From contig LSRY02000038.1 in the NCBI GenBank assembly GCA_001643675.2, positions 2,501-66,500 of the forward strand: a stretch of 64,000 nt of DNA, written 5' to 3'. Each line of letters begins with the position of its first letter. The first letter of the stretch is position 1. Positions 58,835 through 64,000 of the stretch are shown in pieces. Both the position numbers and the translations under genes were made by a program. Below the pieces are notes generated by a model. It ran no database searches and had not been told where the DNA came from. It saw only the letters and a program-made list of their open reading frames with translations. This DNA comes from Monocercomonoides exilis. Lineage: Eukaryota; Preaxostyla; Oxymonadida; Polymastigidae.

Positions 58835-60285
58835 TCAAACATTTACAAAATAATCTGAAATATTCAACGATAAATCATGATTATAATTATGCAGAAGAAA
58901 ATCAGAATTTTCATGAAAGCTTATGATGATATCTTCGTATCCTTCTTCTTCCATCTTTTCAAACATTTTCCTTTTCATTGCCTTCCTTTCCTCTTCTTCC
59001 ATTTCATTATCCGTTTTTTCTTTCAATCGATTTGAAACATTCACAAGGAATTGCAAGCCATTATTCATAATATCTTTATTCAACGTTGGCCGGTTCAACT
59101 CCTCCAAAACAGCATCAACTGCTCCTCCTTTCAACAAGTCTTCAACTTTCACAACTCTCCTTTCTGCTGCACTTCTCAAGGAATAAATGCAGAGATTGCT
59201 AATAACGCTGTAATAATCCTTCTCTGCTCGATGAACCTGAACAATGTTTTTGAGCAGCCCAACATTTTCTTCATTCTTCAATCGACAAATTTGAAAATAA
59301 ATCGAGAATGTTTGCAGCCATCTCACCAATGCAAATTCTTCTTTCGCTTCCTTTCCTCCTTCCTCTCCTTTTTTCCTGTTCCAATCTACATTTCTTGTCA
59401 GCTCTTCCAATTCTCTTGCTGCTTCTCTTCCAAAATGCAGCTCATTCACAATCATATCTTCCAAATTTCTATCTTTGATAAATCTTTTAATTAAAAACTC
59501 CCAAGCAGACTGATAGGCAAGTTTTGTAAGATTTCTGTGGTTTTGCTGATGTTCGATGATTTCTGTAATTTTCTTCAAATATGCTTCTTTTTCAATTTCC
59601 TATTGAACGCATTTAAATGGGAAAGAAATCATTAAATAAACAAAAACGAAGCGGCTTCAAACAGTATAAAAGCTAATGTTGCTCAACGCCAGCAATGCCA
59701 TTTCCACTTCTGTTTGATTCTCCTCGCTTTCCTCTTTGACAGATGCAACTTTCAGGAGGCAAGGCACGCATACGCAAAGCATTTTCGAATTTATGCAACC
59801 ATTCAGAAAAACAAAACATTCGCAAAGGTCAGAAAAAAGCTTTTCATTCTTTTCTTCTTTTTTTTCTTCATCAATAATCATCTTTTTAAATCTTTCACCT
59901 AGCGAAGACGAATCAAAGCATAAATTCCAAACATTTTTCAGCACATTGCAATATCCAACATGCTTCAGCAGCAAAATTGCATTCTCCATTGACATTTTCT
60001 TTTCTTCAATCATTTTGTTCATTTTGTTGAATATTTCTTCGTTGATAATGGATTTTAATTCTTCTATATTCATTTCTTCAATTAATCTATTCATTCCCTC
60101 TATTTTCTGTTTCTGCTCTTCCTCATTGCAATCTTCAAGCTCAGAAAACAATTCTCAAAAATTAATTAATGAGGGAAAGCGCTGAACATTCAAAAAATAG
60201 AAAATATGAACAAACTTGAAAACTTATCTGCAAGAGACGGCTCTTGAGCATCATCATTGGATTTGTCTTCATTACACATTTCCAT
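58835..60285 (-). CDS. Armadillo-like protein of an expanded protist family (3 exons)
   Basis: Exons 60285-60216, 60153-59663 and 59599-58835 join to 1,326 nt, a 441-aa protein starting MEMCNEDKSND and ending NISDYFVNV. Both introns are short (62 and 63 bp) with GTTTG donors and AG acceptors, and every junction keeps frame. The protein is almost entirely helical with Leu-rich, Glu/Lys-rich segments (MENAILLLKHVGYCNVLKN, CVPCLLKVASV, ALLALSNI, ARELEELTRNVDW, LQFLVNVSNRL), typical of armadillo/HEAT-like solenoids. From memory it resembles a large family of ~440-aa proteins in the oxymonad Monocercomonoides; this needs a search. A scaffold or interaction role is inferred from the fold. The first and second exons would be missed without splicing, since no ATG starts exon 2. 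Confidence 0.82.
59600..59662 (-). other. 63-bp intron 2 of the armadillo-like gene
   Basis: Donor GTTTGAAGCC, acceptor TTCAATAG, phase 0. It contains an in-frame TGA right after the donor, so splicing is required to continue the helical frame into EIEKEAYLKK. Confidence 0.8.
60154..60215 (-). other. 62-bp intron 1 of the armadillo-like gene
   Basis: Donor GTTTGTTCAT, acceptor TTTTTGAG, phase 1 (A|AA, giving Lys). Splicing joins DKFS to KLFSELEDCNEEE and supplies the only in-frame ATG. Confidence 0.78.
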
Positions 60286-60936
60286 TCTGTCTATTATTAG
60301 CAAAGATCAATTTGCTGCAAAATTTCAAATGAAAAACAGAAAAACAAACAGAAAAACAAACATTGTTATTGATTGACACAACAAAGATAAAGTCCAAGCT
60401 CAATTCCTTTGGCTAGTTGAAAAAAAATTATGTAAAAAAAGAAATCGCAAAGAAGCTGCAATGTTTGTCGTATTTTGTCAAATACGAAAGAGTTTTATTT
60501 CGATCTGATCGAACCAACAATAATTTATGCCTAAGATCTGGATTGAATTTCGATGAAATTTTTGAACATATTGGGATATGTACCACATATAGTCGACATT
60601 AAATATCAAATTTTTTCTATTTTAATACTCTGAGTGGAACAAAGAAGGGGAAATTTGGTGCTTTTTTGAACTTTTCGAAGAAGAGACAAAAAAGCAACAA
60701 TTTGCACATTAAACTGTGCATTTAAACGTTGTTGCAGATTAAAATTCAAACATAAATATTACACTTATTTCTCTCACATTTAGAGTTATCTGGAAGTTTT
60801 TGATCATCGAAATGATTTTTTCTGTTATTTCGGAGTGTTTACTAGTTTCTGTGCATATTTCAAATTTAATGTGCCTGAGTAAAGTTCTTGGATATCTGGA
60901 TAATTTTGTTATTAGTATTTTCTTGGGTGGGTCACT
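60286..60936. other. Intergenic region upstream of the armadillo-like gene
   Basis: AT-rich DNA with no recognisable element. It must contain the promoter of the minus-strand armadillo-like gene, but I see no defined motif. Confidence 0.5.
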
Positions 60937-61332
60937 TTGGCTAAAGGAAGATTGATGGAGGGAATCAAGCTTTCATCAATTAACATTTTGTTGATGTTTG
61001 GGCGAATGATTACTAAACGCCTTTGGGGCCTAATCAAGGCAACAATGGACGGCATTGTTAATTGTGCATTGAAAGTGGTTCTATTCCAAAATGCTTTGAT
61101 GCAAATTGAAGATGAAATAACTCGAAAAGGCGAAGGAAGATTGATGCAATATTGGAATCAAATTTCAATGAAAGTTTTCAAGTTCATTTCAATACATCAA
61201 TCGATGAATGGTGTTACCGCTGATGTGTATTTTTCCGAAAAGGCGCTTTCTGCGTTTTTTGGAAAATCATCATTTTGGGTTGTTTTGATGGCTGTTGTTG
61301 ATTCACCGTTTTCGGCGTGGATTTCGAGGTAA
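60937..61332 (+). other. Unidentified coding-like frame, 131 codons
   Basis: The patch is GC-richer than its flanks. Its ATG-started frame has reasonable amino-acid variety (MFGRMITKRLWGLIKATMDG, FISIHQSMNGVTADVYF), but no domain is recognised and the opposite strand is also partly open. It may be a gene remnant, perhaps on the minus strand. Confidence 0.25.
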
Positions 61333-62045
61333 AGGCGGTAACAATACGTGCGATACTGGAACGAATCTGACAAGACAGAACAGACTGCGATTGAGGTATT
61401 TGATGAAATTGAGGTGTGTTATCCAATTCATGAAACATTTACACAATTTTTATTAAAATAAGAAAGAAAGAAATCATGAAAAATTAAAATAATTCATACT
61501 TTCTCTGCAATTTTATTTCTAATTTTTTCCTTTCTCTTTTAGTGTTGCACGGATGTTCTTTTGACTTTTGCTAATAAAAAATAAATTGCTGGGAAGAAAT
61601 GATAATAGACAAACTTCTTCAGTCAGAGAGGCGAGAAGACGAGTTTTCTTATGAATAGGTATTGTCTCATTTTTGAATTGCATTATATCGTTGGATTTCT
61701 TATTTTTCTTTTTCTTTTTCTTTTTTTAATTAACTGACTTTTGCAAATTTTTTTTAGTTTTTTCACTCAAAACTAATTCTTGAAACAAATCCTCATCAAT
61801 TCCATTCACGAAAGCTTCCAGTTACTTGTGAAAGCACTCACACACAATTTATTTATTTCCCTGAACTTCTGGCAGCCTCTTCATTTGAAGGAATCTTTTC
61901 CTCCTTTCCTTCAACCAGCACAGTCTAGTCGCTTGAATAACGTTAAATAACATTCGATTGATGTTGAAAAGCTTTTGGATGAAGAAAAGTAACATTAAGC
62001 AGAATGGAATGACTGCTTCAGTGAGGAGAGCTTGCTGACAGATGC
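61333..62045. other. Intergenic region
   Basis: AT-rich with no supported gene. From about 61850 to 62040 the minus strand carries the end of a frame (LLTEAVIPFCLMLLFFIQKL...RLPEVQ) that runs into the polypurine tract; it might be the tail of a decayed gene, but this is weak. Confidence 0.35.
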
Positions 62046-62284
62046 GAAGAGGAAAGAAGGAGAAGGAGAAGGAGAAGATGGGAAAGAAGGGAAGAAAGAG
62101 AAGAAAGGGAAGAGAAAGGGAAGAAAGAGAAAGAAGAAGAAGAAGGAGAAGGAGAAGGAGAAGGAGAAGAGGAAGAGAAAGAAGAAGAATAAGAAGAAGG
62201 TGAAGAAGAAGAAGAAGGAGGAGGAGGAGGAGGAGGAGGAGGAGGAGGAGAAGAAGAAGAAGAAGAAGAAGAAGAAGAAGAAGA
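62046..62284 (+). repeat. Polypurine tract (GAA/GGA)
   Basis: Almost only A and G, interrupted by single T bases at about 62079, 62190 and 62201, with GAAGGA, GGAGGA and AAGAAG blocks. On the minus strand a frame from an ATG at 62374 (MSKHSTSEKRERQMNEPQ, then poly-Ser and poly-Pro) enters the tract; its first ~30 residues look like ordinary protein, so a decayed Ser-rich gene could have seeded the tract. Confidence 0.88.
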
Positions 62285-62395
62285 TAAAGCAGAACTATTT
62301 CTCCGATGCCGATGATGATGCTGAGGTTCATTCATTTGTCTTTCTCTTTTCTCCGAAGTTGAATGTTTTGACATGCCTTTTTTGAATACTATGAA

Positions 62396-62738
62396 ATTTC
62401 TTCTTCTTTCTCTCCTCCTCCTCCTCCTCCTCTTTCATCTTCTTCTAACACTTCATCAATATTTCTTTCCTCTTCCTTCTTTTCTCTTTCTCTTTTTATT
62501 TCTCTTTCTCTTTCTCTTTCTTTTTCTCTTTCTCTTTCTCTTTCTCCCCTTTTTCTTTTTCTTCTTTCTCCTTCTCTTCCTTCTCTTTCTCTTTCTCTTT
62601 CTCTTTCTCTTTCTCTTTCTCTTTCTCTTTCTCTTTCTCTTTCTCCTTCTCCTTCTCCTTCTCCTTCTCCTTCTTCTTTCTCTTCTTTCTCTTTCTCTTT
62701 TACTCTCTCTTTCTCTCTTTCTCTCTTTCTCTTTCTCT
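62396..62738 (+). repeat. Polypyrimidine tract (TTTCTC)n
   Basis: C/T-only from 62499 to 62701 (203 bp) and C/T-rich on both sides. The dominant unit is the hexamer TTTCTC, with a CTCCTT block near 62645. Together with the polypurine tract 110 bp to its left it forms a head-to-head purine/pyrimidine pair on one strand. Leu/Phe frames here are artefacts. Confidence 0.9.
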
Positions 62739-63259
62739 ACACATCTATTTGTGCGTGTGTATATATCTGTCGTCCGTCTGTGTCTGTGTGTGTTGATTAG
62801 ATGTATTGTTCAAGCACATGGCATCTTCTGACTCTTTTGTGAAGTTCCTGCCTTTTTGGCGCACTGGAAGTGAATGGGTGAATCAGTCAGACAGACAACA
62901 GATGAAATTTAACAGAGAAAATTAATGTTGCGAATGTTAGAGGTAATGATGTTGCAGAGAGTAGCTAATACAAAACAAAATACACAACCGCACAAGAAGA
63001 AAATAAAACTTACGTAATTATTCACAATTTTGTTATTTTTCAAAATTACGCTTTTCATTTTGATTCATAAATTATTTTTGGAATGACTAACAAATGATAT
63101 GATAAAAATATATTTTTTTTAAATTTTTCAGATAAAAAAAACCATCTTCAAAAAAATATTATTCTATTATGATCGAATACATAATATATTCTGAAAACAT
63201 CATTTTCCAACAATTTTAATTTTCTCGGCTTCTGTTGCAGATAGAATTCATTAATTGAA
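62739..63259. other. Intergenic region
   Basis: A GT-rich microsatellite-like stretch (GTGCGTGTGTATATATCTGTC..., 62750-62795) is followed by AT-rich DNA. TTCTCGGCTTCTGTTGCAG at 63221-63239 resembles a splice acceptor shortly before the next gene, so that gene may have an upstream exon here. Confidence 0.4.
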
Positions 63260-64000
63260 ATGTCTGGGGATAATAAACAACATATCCACTATAGTCTTAG
63301 TTTACAGCGATTTGCATTGAAAAAGGACGCGATCGGAAGAACGAAAGCAATGAGATGGATTTCTGAGAAGAAATCAGTTCCATCATGGGAAATAAGACAT
63401 GAAGCTTCGATCTCGGATTATGACGGATGCACAATGGCGATGCTGTGGATTATAAATGTGAAGACAGAACCACCAAAGTGGATGAGGCACGATATGACAC
63501 TGAAAGATAAGTACGGATGGACGATGGCTATGTTCTGGATTGCGCTTGTGAAGACAGAGCCACCAAGATGGATGAGGCACAGTAATATTCTTGCAGATAT
63601 TCTTGGAAAAACAATGGCCATGTTGTGGATTGAGAAAGTGAAAACAGAACCACCAGAATGGATGAGACACGATATTACGATTAATGACAAGGAAGGGAGA
63701 ACAATGGCCATGCTATGGATTGCGAATATGAAGACAGAACCACCAGAATGGATGAGGCATAGCAACGAATTTGGTAATAAGGAAGGGAAAACAACAGCGA
63801 TTCTGTGAATAGATAATGTTCGAGCAAAACCTCCATTGTGGATGTTAGTGGATAACGCGGAAGGCAACAAGGATGGAGGACACTTGCGATGAAGTGGATT
63901 TCTGAGAAAAAGACAAAGCCGCCTGAGTGGATGAAGCATGAAATTACAATTACAGATAAAAACGGATGAACAATGGCTATGTATTGGATTTTCTTTATCA
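63260..64000 (+). pseudogene. Decayed gene of 33-residue WMRH repeats (ankyrin-like), cut by window edge
   Basis: From the ATG at 63260 the frame encodes 182 residues made of ~33-aa (99-bp) repeats with consensus DxxGxTxAMxWIxxxKTEPPxWMRH. The DxxGxTxAMxxA-like start recalls ankyrin repeats, but the KTEPPxWMRH half is unusual. After TGA at 63806-63808 the same pattern continues in frame (IDNVRAKPPLWM). A one-base deletion near 63875 then shifts the frame into LAMKWISEKKTKPPEWMKH, and a second TGA falls at 63967-63969 before TMAMYWI at the edge. Both TGA codons occupy positions where repeats can have Trp (TGG), so single G-to-A changes explain them. Ankyrin-like protein-interaction repeats are inferred. 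The 3' end lies outside the window. Confidence 0.7.

Noticed and set aside
62018-62831. Leu-, Ser/Pro- and Lys/Glu-rich frames
   Set aside because: They are products of the polypurine and polypyrimidine tracts. Only the first ~30 residues of the minus frame from 62374 look like ordinary protein, too little for a gene call.
63806-63969. TGA reassigned to Trp
   Set aside because: The same gene also has a frameshift, and YR4 uses TGA as the end of a frame. Two G-to-A changes in a decaying gene are simpler.
1-64000. tRNA and rRNA genes
   Set aside because: I looked for tRNA T-arm-like motifs and rRNA-like GC-rich conserved stretches and found none I could support by eye; a tRNAscan-SE or Infernal run would be decisive.

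Overview
The window is the left end of a linear eukaryotic chromosome. It opens with about 459 bp of C-strand telomere (CCCTAA)n, followed directly by about 26 tandem copies of a GC-rich ~347-bp subtelomeric satellite (460-9316). From there to the right edge the DNA is an AT-rich (visibly about 70% A+T) accessory subtelomere with few genes, several decayed genes and long non-coding stretches. Introns of 61-63 bp with GTTTG donors and AG acceptors, a TTAGGG-type telomere and a spliced armadillo-like protein of a family I recall from oxymonads together suggest an oxymonad flagellate such as Monocercomonoides. The organism is an inference; no rRNA or housekeeping gene is present to confirm it.

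Layout: telomere (1-459); satellite (460-9316) ending at a 14-bp-stem hairpin; intergenic; spliced tyrosine-recombinase/SANT gene YR1 (11249-14489, +); intergenic with interstitial telomere motifs; a 2.2-kb foldback element with 940-bp inverted arms (16488-18687); low-complexity DNA and a GC-richer, heavily broken Ser-rich gene (about 20.5-27.4 kb, +); YR2 (27962-31084, -); a decayed coiled-coil gene (about 32.5-34.1 kb, +); non-coding DNA; YR3 (41436-45137, -, 5' exon unresolved); YR4, a frameshifted copy (46485-48894, -); YR5, a badly decayed copy (about 52.7-54.4 kb, -); simple-sequence DNA; a three-exon armadillo-like gene (58835-60285, -); long polypurine and polypyrimidine tracts (58.2-58.8 kb and 62.0-62.7 kb); and a decayed gene of 33-residue repeats running off the right edge.

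The most striking content is the cluster of five paralogues that combine a tyrosine-recombinase core with a C-terminal SANT/Myb domain. Three are intact and keep the whole R-K-H-R-W-Y catalytic set; two are decaying. No reverse transcriptase, RNase H or other transposon gene lies beside them. They look like an amplified Crypton-like or domesticated recombinase lineage living in the subtelomere. Two subfamilies can be told apart, and one carries a conserved N-terminal module I do not recognise.
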